A DNA stretch of 64,000 nucleotides. It comes from JADCRZ01 sp037718865. Lineage in GTDB: Bacteria; Bacteroidota; Bacteroidia; Chitinophagales; Chitinophagaceae. The translations under genes were made by a program, and so were the position numbers. The notes under the pieces are model-generated. The model was not told the origin of the DNA. It saw only the letters and a list, made by a program, of their open reading frames with translations, and ran no database searches. Of this stretch, positions 28,272 through 37,527 are shown in pieces (the first letter of the stretch is position 1; each line of letters begins with the position of its first letter). The stretch is from contig JBBJMP010000001.1 of NCBI GenBank assembly GCA_037718865.1, positions 372,001-436,000 on the forward strand, given 5' to 3'.

Positions 28272-28600
28272 TTAATCGTGAATTGACGGATAAAGTCTTT
28301 TCAATTTTATTCTTGCTTCTTTATTAGTAAACTGCCAATTTATTTTACTATTCTTATTGTTTCTATTGGTTTGCCATGCCATAACTTCATCTTTGATTTT
28401 TTTCGTTGTCGGTAAATGTCTGTTTAAGCATTGCCCATTCAAAACATGGAGTTCTATCTCAGCCATATTGAGCCAACTACCATGTTTCGGAGTATATACG
28501 AATTCGAATCTATCCCAAATCCTTTTAGCTTCTGCCGGTTCAAAGGTTTCATAAAAAGATGAAGCCACATGAGTATTAAAATTATCCATTACTAAGTAAG
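28272..28600 (-). pseudogene. IS630-family transposase, C-terminal fragment
   Basis: About 107 residues: LVMDNFNTH (second Asp of the DDE core), YTPKHGSWLNMAEIE (third acidic residue) and a C-terminal tail ending RLYPSIHD. It begins at the IS21 junction, so its N-terminal part is missing, and it ends against the truncated IS110. The frame continues into IS21 sequence to 28709 but that part is not transposase. Confidence 0.88.
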
Positions 28601-28906
28601 TATTCCACAAGGAGTTTACCACCGTTCCACGTGATAAGATACCAAGCATTCCACAGAATAAGAGCCACCATTCCACAGGATAAGAGCCACCGTTTTGAGA
28701 AGGCAGCATTTTCTTTCCGGGGAGATGATTTGTTTTATTCCGGAGGAGATGTTTTTCATTCTTTCCGAAGGAGGAATTTTCTGTTTTTTTCCTGAAAGAG
28801 GTTACAGTTCATTCCTTTCCTGTCGACACTTGTTATAATTCATCCTTTCAAAGAGCGTGTTAAACAATGAGATTTAGGTTAATGCACAAAGTACTATTAC
28901 AACATC

Positions 28907-29632
28907 TCATTTCTTTTTTCTCAAAGAAGTTCCCAGTAAACTAATTTTATGTGCATGAGCCGTAAGTCTATCCATAATCGCATCGGCAAGGGTAGGCTCT
29001 CCAATGTATTCATACCATTTGTTAACCGGTAATTGTGAGGTGATAATTGTAGCATGCTTTCCATATCTATCCTCAAGAATGTCAAGCAAGGTAAGTCTTA
29101 TCTTATGATCGAGAGGGTTTAAACCAAAATCGTCCAGGATGAGTAAGGGAGCCCTTGCTATTTGATTGACCAATTTAACATAAGTGCCATCGAGGCGCGC
29201 AGCGGATATGGTTTCAATAAAACGACTCATAGAAAAATACAGGGTACTGTAGTCATTCAGGCACGCCTGGCGTCCTAGGGCGCAGGCTAAAAAACTTTTA
29301 CCGGTTCCAGTCGATCCGCTAATAAGTACCGTTTCTCCTTTTTCAATATAGGTGCCGTCACATAATTGGAGAAGTTGTTCTTTGCTTATTCCACGTTCCG
29401 AGCCACAATGGATCTGTTCAGGAAGAGCATTGTAGCGCAACTTGGACCGGCTAAGATTACGGGTTGTACGCTTGTGGGATCGATACTGCGTTTCGGCTTC
29501 AGTAAGCATACCCAGCAGTGTGTGTGATTCAGGATGCTCGTGGATGGGGTGGCCCAGTATGGCTTCATATTGTTTAATCATTCCATAGAGGTTTAGCTTT
29601 TGCATCTGTTCCAAGGTGTTTTGGGTGTTCAT
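28907..29632 (-). CDS. istB: IS21 helper ATPase IstB, element 2
   Basis: 241 aa, starts MNTQNTLEQMQKLNLYG. Walker A SGSTGTGKSFLACAL, Walker B LLILDDFGLNPL and ITSQLPVNKWYEYIGEPTLADAIMDR are the classic IstB motifs. It differs clearly in sequence from the IstB of element 1, so the two IS21 copies belong to separate subgroups. Confidence 0.95.
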   Translation of the reverse strand: MNTQNTLEQMQKLNLYGMIKQYEAILGHPIHEHPESHTLLGMLTEAETQYRSHKRTTRNLSRSKLRYNALPEQIHCGSERGISKEQLLQLCDGTYIEKGETVLISGSTGTGKSFLACALGRQACLNDYSTLYFSMSRFIETISAARLDGTYVKLVNQIARAPLLILDDFGLNPLDHKIRLTLLDILEDRYGKHATIITSQLPVNKWYEYIGEPTLADAIMDRLTAHAHKISLLGTSLRKKK

Positions 29633-29694
29633 TGTTTGTTGATTTGTTTTTTTATAATAATGATTGCTTTTGAAAAAAGAAAAAGGTTCTGGAG

Positions 29695-31257
29695 TTACTG
29701 GTAAGCATCTCCTCCCCGGACATTGGGATGGTCAGGCATCCGGAAGAGTTCAGGCTGCTCGTCGGTGATGAGTTTATCGAGGTGGTTTTTCAGGATATTA
29801 TCAAGTGTGCTGTAGTTATAACGGTCTCCGTTTAACCCTCTTTTACAAGCTGCTTCCAGGCGTTCAGGGCCGTATTTGTGCCCAAGGCGAAGTATACCCT
29901 TGCAGGCATTAAAGGCTTGTTGGATAACGGGCCTACTCTTCAATACCTTCCCCACATACTGGTGTGTGTGGGTGCCTATTTTGGCAGCTTGCCCAAGGAA
30001 GTAATCCTGATCCCATCCATTCTGTTCGGCCACCTTTTGATGATGAATGGGCATGTGTTCTATAACGGTAGTAAAACCACCTTTTTTATAACTCCTTCTA
30101 TGCATAGCAATACGGTTCAGTTCAAAGAAAACCTCCACCGTATCGGTATCATAGTTTACCGCTACCTTTTTACCAATATACTTGCAGGGAACGCTGTAAT
30201 GGTGACCGTCTTCGCAGAGTGTGATATGATAGTCCATTTTAACCTTGCACTCGGCTTTATAGCGAATAACAAAAGGAGTTGATGGAAGGGGTTGCAATAA
30301 CCCTTTTTCCAGTTCCAGGAACTGTTCCAGGCGACTGATCGCCTTTTTTTGAAAATCGGCTTGATGATGTAGTTCCAATTGCTTTTGGAAAGCGGCATTG
30401 ATCTGTTCGAGGCTAAAGAACTCTGTGTCGCGTAAGGGGGCATACAGACGTTGATAAGTGAGCAAGACTTCCTTCTCTACTGGCGCTTTATCCTTAGGCT
30501 TGTATGGCCTTGCAGCGAACAGTGCCATGTTATTATGAAGGGCCCATTGCTCAAACACTTCTGTGAATATCGGCTCATACCTGCAGCTCTTTATTACAGC
30601 TGTACGCATATTATCGCATTTGATACTAAAAGGCGCCCCTCCAAAATAAGCAAGGCTTGCGTTAAGGGCTTTAATAACGCTTGGCATCGTTTCATTTGCA
30701 AGAGCAATCGCGTAGCTATAACCGCTATATGGCAGTATGCTCACAAAAACGCAGCACTCAACCAGTGCTCCTGTAGATCTGTCGATGTAGCTTATTTTGT
30801 CCCCGGCAAAATCCACCATCATCATCGCTGCCGGCTCATATTGCACATGAAAACTGGCCTGCTGTGGTAACATTAACTCTGCCAGCAACTCACAGAATTT
30901 CGAGTATTGATAACCTTCAGGATGTTCCCTTATGTATTCCTGCCATAACAACATCCGGGTTACACCCGGACGCTGCAGTTCCGCAAAATAATACTCCCTA
31001 CGGTTCACTATAAACGCATTACGCGTATTCTGCTGGACGTTTCTGAAGGGGAAATGAGCAATCTCGGCCAGGACCGCATCGTCCATATTCAACAACTCTT
31101 CCAGGCTTTTAGGGCAGCTAGCCAGTCTTTCCTTGTATCGGTTTACTGTTGCCCTTGCTATTTTTAATTCCCGGGCTATCTGTCTTTCCGATAGCCCCCG
31201 CTGTAAGAGCAGGATCATTTTACGTACCACTTTCATTTCAATCAATTTTTTGGACAT
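29695..31257 (-). CDS. istA: IS21 transposase IstA, element 2
   Basis: 520 aa, starts MSKKLIEMKVVRKM. N-terminal helix-turn-helix (GLSERQIARELKIARATV), integrase core with MVDFAGDK, KCDNMRTAV and a Glu in KAPVEKEVLLTY, then the C-terminal barrel. 62 bp separate it from istB. Intact. Confidence 0.95.
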   Translation of the reverse strand: MSKKLIEMKVVRKMILLLQRGLSERQIARELKIARATVNRYKERLASCPKSLEELLNMDDAVLAEIAHFPFRNVQQNTRNAFIVNRREYYFAELQRPGVTRMLLWQEYIREHPEGYQYSKFCELLAELMLPQQASFHVQYEPAAMMMVDFAGDKISYIDRSTGALVECCVFVSILPYSGYSYAIALANETMPSVIKALNASLAYFGGAPFSIKCDNMRTAVIKSCRYEPIFTEVFEQWALHNNMALFAARPYKPKDKAPVEKEVLLTYQRLYAPLRDTEFFSLEQINAAFQKQLELHHQADFQKKAISRLEQFLELEKGLLQPLPSTPFVIRYKAECKVKMDYHITLCEDGHHYSVPCKYIGKKVAVNYDTDTVEVFFELNRIAMHRRSYKKGGFTTVIEHMPIHHQKVAEQNGWDQDYFLGQAAKIGTHTHQYVGKVLKSRPVIQQAFNACKGILRLGHKYGPERLEAACKRGLNGDRYNYSTLDNILKNHLDKLITDEQPELFRMPDHPNVRGGDAYQ

Positions 31258-31580
31258 GCCTTATGAAGTTTAGTGTAGTATTAAACCCACGAAGCAATGT
31301 CAATTGGTTTTATAAATTGACGATCTGAAAAAGGATGATTTATAACAAACAGCTCATTCAAGCAAAGCCAAAGACCTGGCTCTTATCCTGTGGAATTTTT
31401 GGTATCATATCTGCGGAATGTCCGAATTTATATACCGGAAAATTAAGTGGCTCTTATCTGCGGAATGGTGGCTCTTATCCTGTGGAACAGGTGGCTCTTA
31501 TGGCGTGGAATTTTTGGTATCTTATCCGGTGGAACGATGGCTCTTATCTTGCGGAATAGTGGCTTTTATAGTGTGGAATA

Positions 31581-31708
31581 CTCACATGAGATAACAGAAC
31601 AGTACTCTTTTCATCCTCTTGCGTTAGTAAAAGTGGTTTATAGTTTCCAATCAAAAAAATACAGATTAGATAAATTGCAATTAATATGAGCAACCCCAAT
31701 TTTTTCAT
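31581..31708 (-). pseudogene. truncated cassette gene, membrane-anchored N terminus
   Basis: Starts MKKLGLLILIAIYLICIFL, a hydrophobic leader or membrane anchor, and reads about 42 residues to the IS21 junction; the rest is lost. It follows the gene at 31793-32410 on the same strand with an 84-bp gap and no attC-like site between, so the two formed a two-gene cassette. Confidence 0.6.
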
Positions 31709-31792
31709 AAGAGAATGTCTAAAAAATTGAAACATCTACTTCTTGCAAATATTTTTCGTCTGTAAATTCTTTAAACTGTTTTGAACTTAATT

Positions 31793-32410
31793 TTACTTTT
31801 TTTCTTTTTTCAATCTTGACCAAAAGAAGTATCTGCCTGGAGGCAAGTCTTTTGCCACTGGACTACTATTTTTTAGAAAGTTGTTATAATGCGTTGAATC
31901 ATTAACAAATAATTTTTTAACATACCAAACCTCATAACCAGGAATAATTTTATTATCCCGACCTCGTGTACTTACTACAATATAGATTGAACTAAATGGG
32001 TCACTGGGTTTTTTATCGGCATAACTTTTTTTCGCTCTTAATTCTTCATTGACAGAGCTCACTTTAATAAATTCAGTATCGGCAATTATATTAGCTGCAT
32101 TTACTTGCTCAATTACATCAGCAGCATCAGCAATGTCAGATAAATAATCAGAATTTATTTTGAATAATTTTGTATTAGCTAAACTGTCTAATGATAATGT
32201 ATTTTGAATACTTGTATTAATTTTTTGACGTAATATTAGCCTTTGCATCGAATCCAATTTGTATGTCCTGTCATATGATTGATATTCTACCTTAAATTTC
32301 AATTTTCTCAATTCTTGAGATAATCTTTGGAATTGAAAATTTAATTCGTTGGCAAAGCTTGATTTTGCAATTATTAAAGAAATTGTGAGAAATAGTAACT
32401 TAACTTTCAT
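31793..32410 (-). CDS. exported hypothetical cassette protein
   Basis: 205 aa with a signal peptide (about residues 1-20, cleaved near SSFANE). A charged helical N-terminal half is followed by a mixed region with STRGRDNKIIPGYEVWYVKK and a DLPPGRYFFWSR ending, which resembles a small beta domain. I do not recognise the family. It is the first gene downstream of attC-like site 10. Confidence 0.65.
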   Translation of the reverse strand: MKVKLLFLTISLIIAKSSFANELNFQFQRLSQELRKLKFKVEYQSYDRTYKLDSMQRLILRQKINTSIQNTLSLDSLANTKLFKINSDYLSDIADAADVIEQVNAANIIADTEFIKVSSVNEELRAKKSYADKKPSDPFSSIYIVVSTRGRDNKIIPGYEVWYVKKLFVNDSTHYNNFLKNSSPVAKDLPPGRYFFWSRLKKEKK

Positions 32411-32471
32411 TTCTTATACAATTTTGTCAGTTCTGGATGTCATTTGTTAGTTTGATGTGTCGCTATAATTT

Positions 32472-32668
32472 GCGGCTAACGTTGAAGCATTGGCGATGGC
32501 AGGGCAATTGATAATGTCCCGCCAGGAACCGCTGCTGATTGAAAATATATTGCTTAAGATAACAACTAAAAGCTCAATCGATAACGTCCCGCTGGAACAT
32601 ATGCCGATGCTCATCCATAGCTGAATTTTTGGCGTCACGCCCTGCTATTGCTAATGCGATGTTGTGCG
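32472..32668. repeat. attC-like site 10
   Basis: TGCGGCTAACG, left arm GAAGCATTGGCGATGGCAGGG, inner boxes TAATGTCCCGCCAGGAAC, CCGCTGCTGATTGAAA and TAACGTCCCGCTGGAAC, right arm GCCCTGCTATTGCTAATGC and GATGTTGTGCG. One of the best preserved examples of the long type. Confidence 0.88.
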
Positions 32669-32697
32669 TTCGTGGCTTGCAATAAGGATTGTCAAAT

Positions 32698-33456
32698 TTA
32701 TATTCTTGAGATGAAAGAAAATAAAATTGTTATAAAACAAAAAATTAATGAGTAAAGGTTTAATGATTCTCTAAATCTTACTTTTACACATTTATATAGT
32801 AAATAGAAAATCAAAATAAAACTTATAATTAGAAATGCAAGCTCAATATCCCAGAAAATAATTGGAAGATTTAGTTGAGTGTCTAATCCTGAAATTACCC
32901 AAAAAGTCAAATAGCCAGCAGATAAAATAGTAGTTATAAAAATAACAATATCAATTTTTTTTGGTTTGTTAATTAATTCAACTATAATTTCAGAAACTCC
33001 ATTTTCAGTATTTTTAAGCTTAGGTTTTATAAGCTTCTCAATTCCTCTCGATATATCAAGATATGCTTCATCTTTATTTTCCCATAATGATATTGGTTTA
33101 GCATTTTTTGGCAAGGCTTGCAGTTTAGCGAATGGTGTATTAGTAAAATTACAAGGACGTAGAATGAGAGGAATGACTTTTGCTTTATTACTTTTATGCA
33201 TTTTTATTGCCTCCATCATTTCTTTTTCATAACAATAATCTGATGCGATAAAATCGGGGCTGATTAAGAGAAGAATTAATTGAGAATTTTGTAGTGCATT
33301 ATCTATTTCGAAGCTCCAATCTTGACTTGCGTTTATTTTCCTGTCATGCCAAGAAAATATTAAACCATTTCTTTCATGAATTTTTAAATGGGTTTCTAAG
33401 TCGTCCTTATAATTCTCATCTTTGTGTGAGTATGAAATAAAAACATTTATTGCCAT
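32698..33456 (-). CDS. TIR-domain protein with C-terminal membrane helices
   Basis: 252 aa. An N-terminal TIR domain (about residues 1-140): FISYSHKDENYKDDLETHL, FSWHDRKI, LILLLISPDFIASDYCYEKEM with a Glu at the usual NADase position, and a VIPLILRPC strand. A linker is followed by two pairs of hydrophobic helices (about 165-190 and 200-250). Bacterial TIR proteins commonly hydrolyse NAD+ in antiphage defence; membrane-anchored versions are less common. A defence role is inferred from the domain and from neighbouring cassettes. Single-gene cassette. Confidence 0.85.
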   Translation of the reverse strand: MAINVFISYSHKDENYKDDLETHLKIHERNGLIFSWHDRKINASQDWSFEIDNALQNSQLILLLISPDFIASDYCYEKEMMEAIKMHKSNKAKVIPLILRPCNFTNTPFAKLQALPKNAKPISLWENKDEAYLDISRGIEKLIKPKLKNTENGVSEIIVELINKPKKIDIVIFITTILSAGYLTFWVISGLDTQLNLPIIFWDIELAFLIISFILIFYLLYKCVKVRFRESLNLYSLIFCFITILFSFISRI

Positions 33457-33484
33457 TATAATTTACATTGGAAGTATTCAAATA

Positions 33485-33590
33485 TAGTAGGCAAAGACCT
33501 GCATTACATACTTAAATTGACTTAAATTTGAAAAGGTGAGTTGTTCAACTATTTGCCTTTAGTAGTAATGTTATATTTTGCGCTGCTGAA
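33485..33590. repeat. possible degenerate attC-like site 11
   Basis: Weak palindrome: ATAGTAGGCAAAGACC against CTATTTGCCTTTAGTAGT, followed by AATGTTATAT. The conserved inner boxes are missing. It sits where a cassette border is expected, between the TIR gene and the lipoprotein gene. Confidence 0.3.
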
Positions 33591-33604
33591 GGAAGTTTTT
33601 AAAT

Positions 33605-34108
33605 CTACCGTCTTAAAACTAAAGAATAAAAATAGGTGCTACCCCCACCAAAGGATTTTTTCAGACTACCACGCATTCCATTTACATCTCTTTCTAATTG
33701 AATTACAAATATGTCATTACGAATATTTTTACTTCTCAAGTTATACAAAGATCCAACAGCTTCCCCTTGTAGCATAAGCTGATTTGTCAAATATCCTTTC
33801 ATTCTTAGTTTACTATAATCGTAACATTCAAAATCTGCTGTCTCAGTAAAAGTAGTATTTTCTTCAACAGAAGTCGCAGTTACCGTCCATCTTCCTTCTA
33901 TAAAATCACAATATATAGTTGTGCTTGTGTCGACGGCAGGCAATGCTGTATTGTTTGTGTCTGAAATCTGAGAGTCAACAGAAAAGGTGTCGGCAATTAC
34001 TTCGGTGGCTTGTTGATTTTCTTGTTGCTGACTATCTGATTGATTCTTATTATTGCAAGACATTAGAATTACACAAGAAAATAGATAGATGGAAATTTTA
34101 TTTTTCAT
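33605..34108 (-). CDS. hypothetical lipoprotein
   Basis: 167 aa with a lipoprotein signal (CVILMSCNN, Cys at about residue 18), then a Gln/Asn/Ser-rich linker and a small C-terminal domain with FIEGRWTVTATS and SFGGGSTYFYSLVLRR that looks beta-rich. Family not recognised. Single-gene cassette. Confidence 0.7.
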   Translation of the reverse strand: MKNKISIYLFSCVILMSCNNKNQSDSQQQENQQATEVIADTFSVDSQISDTNNTALPAVDTSTTIYCDFIEGRWTVTATSVEENTTFTETADFECYDYSKLRMKGYLTNQLMLQGEAVGSLYNLRSKNIRNDIFVIQLERDVNGMRGSLKKSFGGGSTYFYSLVLRR

Positions 34109-34210
34109 TTTAATACTTATTACTAATGAAATAAAGTGTCTCTGGATTGTAAACTACATTAAATATTTTTATCAACTTCTTTCCTTTCAATTTGGGCATT
34201 TCGATTTCAT

Positions 34211-34234
34211 GACGCACAACGTTGAGTATTTGCG
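34211..34234. repeat. attC-like site 12, outer left arm
   Basis: GACGCACAACG box plus TTGAGTATTTGCG. Together with 35541-35716 this makes one site; IS110 copy 2 sits between them. The right end GCGAATACTTTTGTTGGC is its complement. Confidence 0.75.
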
Positions 34235-35540
34235 TAATCTAGGATACTTAAATTACCAAATTTGTTTTAAAATCAACATGCTTTTTTATAGTTATCCACA
34301 TACATTTCCCCTTTTTTAACTACCGCAAACATTCTTAATATTAATTTGAATTTGATGTTGTTGAGTACTATCTTGTAGCATTTTGTTTGCAGCTTCCTTT
34401 GCCCGTAGCTGCTGATTTCTTTATCCCATTGCATTGCACTGCGTGCGGCCTGGTTTAGCTCCTGCTTCAATTCTTTATTAGCTATGTGACTCACTCTTTT
34501 CCTTCCCTTTATGCTCGTTCCGGAACTAAAGTCAAATGGAACTACACCAGCATAGACAGCATAACTTCTCGGATTATCAAAACTAGTGAAGTTTTCCGTA
34601 TATGCTATTGTCATCAATCCGTTCACTTTCCCGATACCCCTTATACTCGTTATGAGCATATAGTTGGTACTAATCTTTTCATCCTTTGCCACAATTTTCA
34701 TCATTGCCACTTCCACAACTTCAATACTTTTTATATTCGCTTTTTGTTTTTGTTCCAGGGTTTTTACAACGATATCTTTTTTGTTTGCACCGTACATATG
34801 CTCACGTTCTTTAATAGAGGATTGATACCCGGCATTCTCCCTGACCAATCTTTTTCTAAAGCTAAGTAACTCCTTAAGGCTTACTATCGCTGCATTTACC
34901 GGCTTTGAAGCTTTCAACAACTTATGTTTCTCTTCTCCATACTGAGCTATCCTGGCGGAATCCACTTTATCATTTTTACCTCTTGTAATGCCTAAAGACT
35001 TTTTGATTGCCAGACCGGGTATTCTTGTATACAGAATCTTTTGTGCTTCGCAAAATTGCAGCAGTTTATACTCGTAACCACCGGTATATTCCATTACCAG
35101 AAAACTCCTTCGCAGATCGATTTTTAAGTTCCTGCACCATTTTAAAAATAATACAAAGCCCTCTGTTCCATTGCGAATTTTAATGTGCTCATTAAGTTCA
35201 GAGCAACTAATATCCAGCGTATTTTTTGATACATCAACCCCTAATGTAAAATCCCATGCCTTCATAATTATATGATGATTAAATGTTATAAAAAAAACTT
35301 GCTCTTGTCAAAAACCTTTGATAGTTCAAAGAGATAATTCTAGCTGGACCCGGAGCAAGAAAAGTAAAAGCAGGGACTAATACGCAAACAAGTCCTCGAA
35401 GACTAGAAGGCAGGTAAGTTCACCCTGCTTTGTACTTTCAAAATTATTAACATAATTGGGAATTATTAACACCCCCTTGCAACCCCCATTATAATAGTAG
35501 TAATAGTATATGAATTATTCAAAGAAAAGTCCAAAGGAAG
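34235..35540 (-). mobile_element. IS110-family element, copy 2, complete
   Basis: About 1.3 kb, inserted in the left arm of attC-like site 12. Its 5' non-coding end (35266-35540) matches the corresponding part of copy 1 (GTCCAGCTAGAATTATCTC region, TTCACCCTGC, CCTTTGGACTTTTC). No inverted repeats are evident, as expected for IS110. Confidence 0.88.
34273..35265 (-). CDS. IS110-family transposase
   Basis: 330 aa, starts MKAWDFTLGVDVSKNTLD. DEDD N-terminal catalytic domain (GVDVSKN, VMEYTGGY, KNDKVDSARIAQ), a coiled-coil middle and a C-terminal domain with ITSIRGIGKVNG and AVYAGVVPFDFSSGTSIKGR carrying the conserved serine. Full length for the family. Confidence 0.95.
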   Translation of the reverse strand: MKAWDFTLGVDVSKNTLDISCSELNEHIKIRNGTEGFVLFLKWCRNLKIDLRRSFLVMEYTGGYEYKLLQFCEAQKILYTRIPGLAIKKSLGITRGKNDKVDSARIAQYGEEKHKLLKASKPVNAAIVSLKELLSFRKRLVRENAGYQSSIKEREHMYGANKKDIVVKTLEQKQKANIKSIEVVEVAMMKIVAKDEKISTNYMLITSIRGIGKVNGLMTIAYTENFTSFDNPRSYAVYAGVVPFDFSSGTSIKGRKRVSHIANKELKQELNQAARSAMQWDKEISSYGQRKLQTKCYKIVLNNIKFKLILRMFAVVKKGEMYVDNYKKAC

Positions 35541-35716
35541 GCAGGGAATTCATTGCTCGTCCTGCCCGGTACAAATGCCAAATTGAAAATATAAAGTTGA
35601 AGTTAACAACGAAAAGTCAAATTGAAACTCGTCTGTAGGAACCGCTGCTGATGCCTGCAAATAGTTGATGTTACATTGTCCAGCCCTGCTTTTGCGAATA
35701 CTTTTGTTGGCTGCAG
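35541..35716. repeat. attC-like site 12, main part
   Basis: GCAGGGAATTCATTGCTCG continues the left arm after IS110, followed by TCCTGCCCGG, CGTCTGTAGGAACC, CGCTGCTGATGCC and the right arm CCCTGCTTTTGCGAATAC with TTTTGTTGGC. The layout matches site 17 (43014-43217). Confidence 0.8.
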
Positions 35717-35735
35717 GCTTAAAAATTATAGGAAT

Positions 35736-37487
35736 TTACAGGGCTTCTAGTTTTTCTTTTAACTTCTGGATATAATCAACATATTCTGTAACAATGCACT
35801 CCCTTTTTAGTGTTTCAATCAATAAGTTTTTAAATTGTTGCTTTAATTCTTTATCTCGATTCACAGCTTTTTCTATATTACTGTTTGCGTTTTTGGTTGG
35901 GTCATAAACATATTCATAGCTATTTTTTTTTAGTTGATCTTCTATATGAAGTACCGTCGAAAAATCTTCCATTGTTGAAACATTTTTGCAAACATCTCCA
36001 TATGCTAACCAAGATTTTTTATATTCAGGAAAATTTCTTTCAAAATCAATTCTTTTGTTTTTAGAGGTTTCATCAGAATCTGCCACAATAACAAATTGCT
36101 TATTTGCCAAAGTTAGTATTTGAACTAGCGTTTCAACGCCTGATATGCCGCTTAGATATACTGTTCCGTAATTGCTGAATTCTTTTTCGACTTTATGAAA
36201 TTTGCAATATTTATTAAACAATTCTTTATCAAGATATCCTTCAAAGATTATATTCTTTGGTTTCAGACATTCGAAGATACTTGAGCCTATTGCTCTTCGA
36301 AGGAGTTCATCCGTTGTGTATGGGGCATTAGCATCTTCTTTTTTTAAAACTGTAATATCGTCAGCTTTTTCGACTACAATATGTCGATCAAGGCAAGTCG
36401 AATCAATCATATATTGTGAATGAGTTGAATATATCACTTTTGATTTTTTTGCGATTTCAAGCAGCTCATCTCGTAAATATTGTGCACTGGTAGGATAAAG
36501 GCTTTGATCAGGTTCATCAATCAGGATGATATCATATTCCAAGATTTTATTTGACCGTGATTCAGTTGAAAGCATCAATAAAATGCAAATAAACTTCTTA
36601 AATCCATCACTTCTGTCTTCGAAACTATATTTTGCCTTGTCAACAACTTTAATTAATATTTCATCTCCATTAGGCAATAATTGGATTGATGTGCCTTTGA
36701 AATCTTTCCAGATTCTCTGAAAGGTGGTTGTAACTTTTTTTGATACTTGCTCCAACAGATTTGAGTAATCTCCATCTTCAGACTTTGCAACCTGAAATTC
36801 TTTTTTAATATCTCCCCGACCGCATAAGGCGAACACATTTTCAAAAGCTTTAAATTTTGAAGGTGTAGCAATAAATTCATCGATATCTACACTGCTTGGC
36901 AAAAGATAGCTGTCGCTATATTGCCAATAGTGACATTTGAAATTGCTTTCCTTATAAAGAGTGCTTACTATTTCGAGAGCTATCTTATCCAAATCAAACT
37001 TGATTGTACCTGTAGTAGAAATAATTGTTCCAGTGATAAAAAGTTGACTTTCTAACTCTATTTCTTTTTTGTTAGGAAAAGTCCAATGGACTAAAGCTGG
37101 TTTTTCATCATCGCCAATGAGTATTTTGTTGTTGATATTATAAAATACTTTTTTTAAATAATCTTCTAAAGAAATGCCGCTCTTAAATTTAATGTTTTCA
37201 ACACCTTCATATTTTTCAATAATTCTTTCCTCGACGGTTTTAAAATCTTTGGAATCTAATATATAAACTGCCCAAATTAGAAATTCTGATATTTTTTCAT
37301 TATCAATTCTTTTTCTTTTATCCCTATCAGAAACTTCATATAAACCAAACAATGAAGCGATAGCTTTTAGAACCTTAGTTTTACCGGCTTCATTTTTACC
37401 TATTAGAACTAAACAATTGTGATTGAAAGATATTTTTTCATCTTTTATAGATCGGAAATTTTTTATTTGAATTTCTTTTAGTTCCAT
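35736..37487 (-). CDS. OLD-family ATP-dependent endonuclease (AAA ATPase + TOPRIM)
   Basis: 583 aa from the ATG at 37487 (MELKEIQIKNFRSIKDEKI). An SMC/RecF-like ABC-type ATPase: Walker A VLIGKNEAGKTKVLKAI, signature region SFEDRSDGFKKFICILLML, Walker B YDIILIDEPDQSLYP and switch His in IYSTHSQYMID. A C-terminal TOPRIM-like region follows: IIFEGYLDKELF (catalytic Glu) and FVIVADSDETSKN (DxD-type). OLD/GajA-type nucleases act in Gabija, PARIS, retron-Eco8 and stand-alone defence. No UvrD-like GajB or AriB partner is adjacent. The TTG-started extension to 37559 overlaps a complementary RNA segment and hairpin and is judged non-coding. The tRNA-like leader lies upstream in the same cassette. Confidence 0.88.
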   Translation of the reverse strand: MELKEIQIKNFRSIKDEKISFNHNCLVLIGKNEAGKTKVLKAIASLFGLYEVSDRDKRKRIDNEKISEFLIWAVYILDSKDFKTVEERIIEKYEGVENIKFKSGISLEDYLKKVFYNINNKILIGDDEKPALVHWTFPNKKEIELESQLFITGTIISTTGTIKFDLDKIALEIVSTLYKESNFKCHYWQYSDSYLLPSSVDIDEFIATPSKFKAFENVFALCGRGDIKKEFQVAKSEDGDYSNLLEQVSKKVTTTFQRIWKDFKGTSIQLLPNGDEILIKVVDKAKYSFEDRSDGFKKFICILLMLSTESRSNKILEYDIILIDEPDQSLYPTSAQYLRDELLEIAKKSKVIYSTHSQYMIDSTCLDRHIVVEKADDITVLKKEDANAPYTTDELLRRAIGSSIFECLKPKNIIFEGYLDKELFNKYCKFHKVEKEFSNYGTVYLSGISGVETLVQILTLANKQFVIVADSDETSKNKRIDFERNFPEYKKSWLAYGDVCKNVSTMEDFSTVLHIEDQLKKNSYEYVYDPTKNANSNIEKAVNRDKELKQQFKNLLIETLKRECIVTEYVDYIQKLKEKLEAL

Positions 37488-37527
37488 TTTGAAAAAGTCA
37501 CTTTCGGTTAAGAAGATATTACAAAAT

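Larger units (their letters stand above)
28601..31580 (-). mobile_element. IS21-family element 2
   Basis: Ends share TATTCCACA read inward, followed by several copies of a module like GATAAGAGCCACCATTCCAC (three at the left, about six at the right), the IstA binding sites. istB and istA lie on the minus strand. The flanks differ (IS630 fragment on the left, a truncated cassette gene on the right) and no target duplication is seen, so a deletion took place after or with the insertion. End positions are good to a few bases. Confidence 0.85.

Noticed and set aside
28601..28709. N-terminal part of the IS630 transposase frame
   Set aside because: These codons lie in the IS21 end repeats; the amino acids (SYPVEWWLL and similar) are translations of the IstA binding modules.
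35736..37487. Gabija system (GajA plus GajB)
   Set aside because: The OLD-type protein stands alone; the neighbours on both sides are recombination sites, with no UvrD-like helicase.
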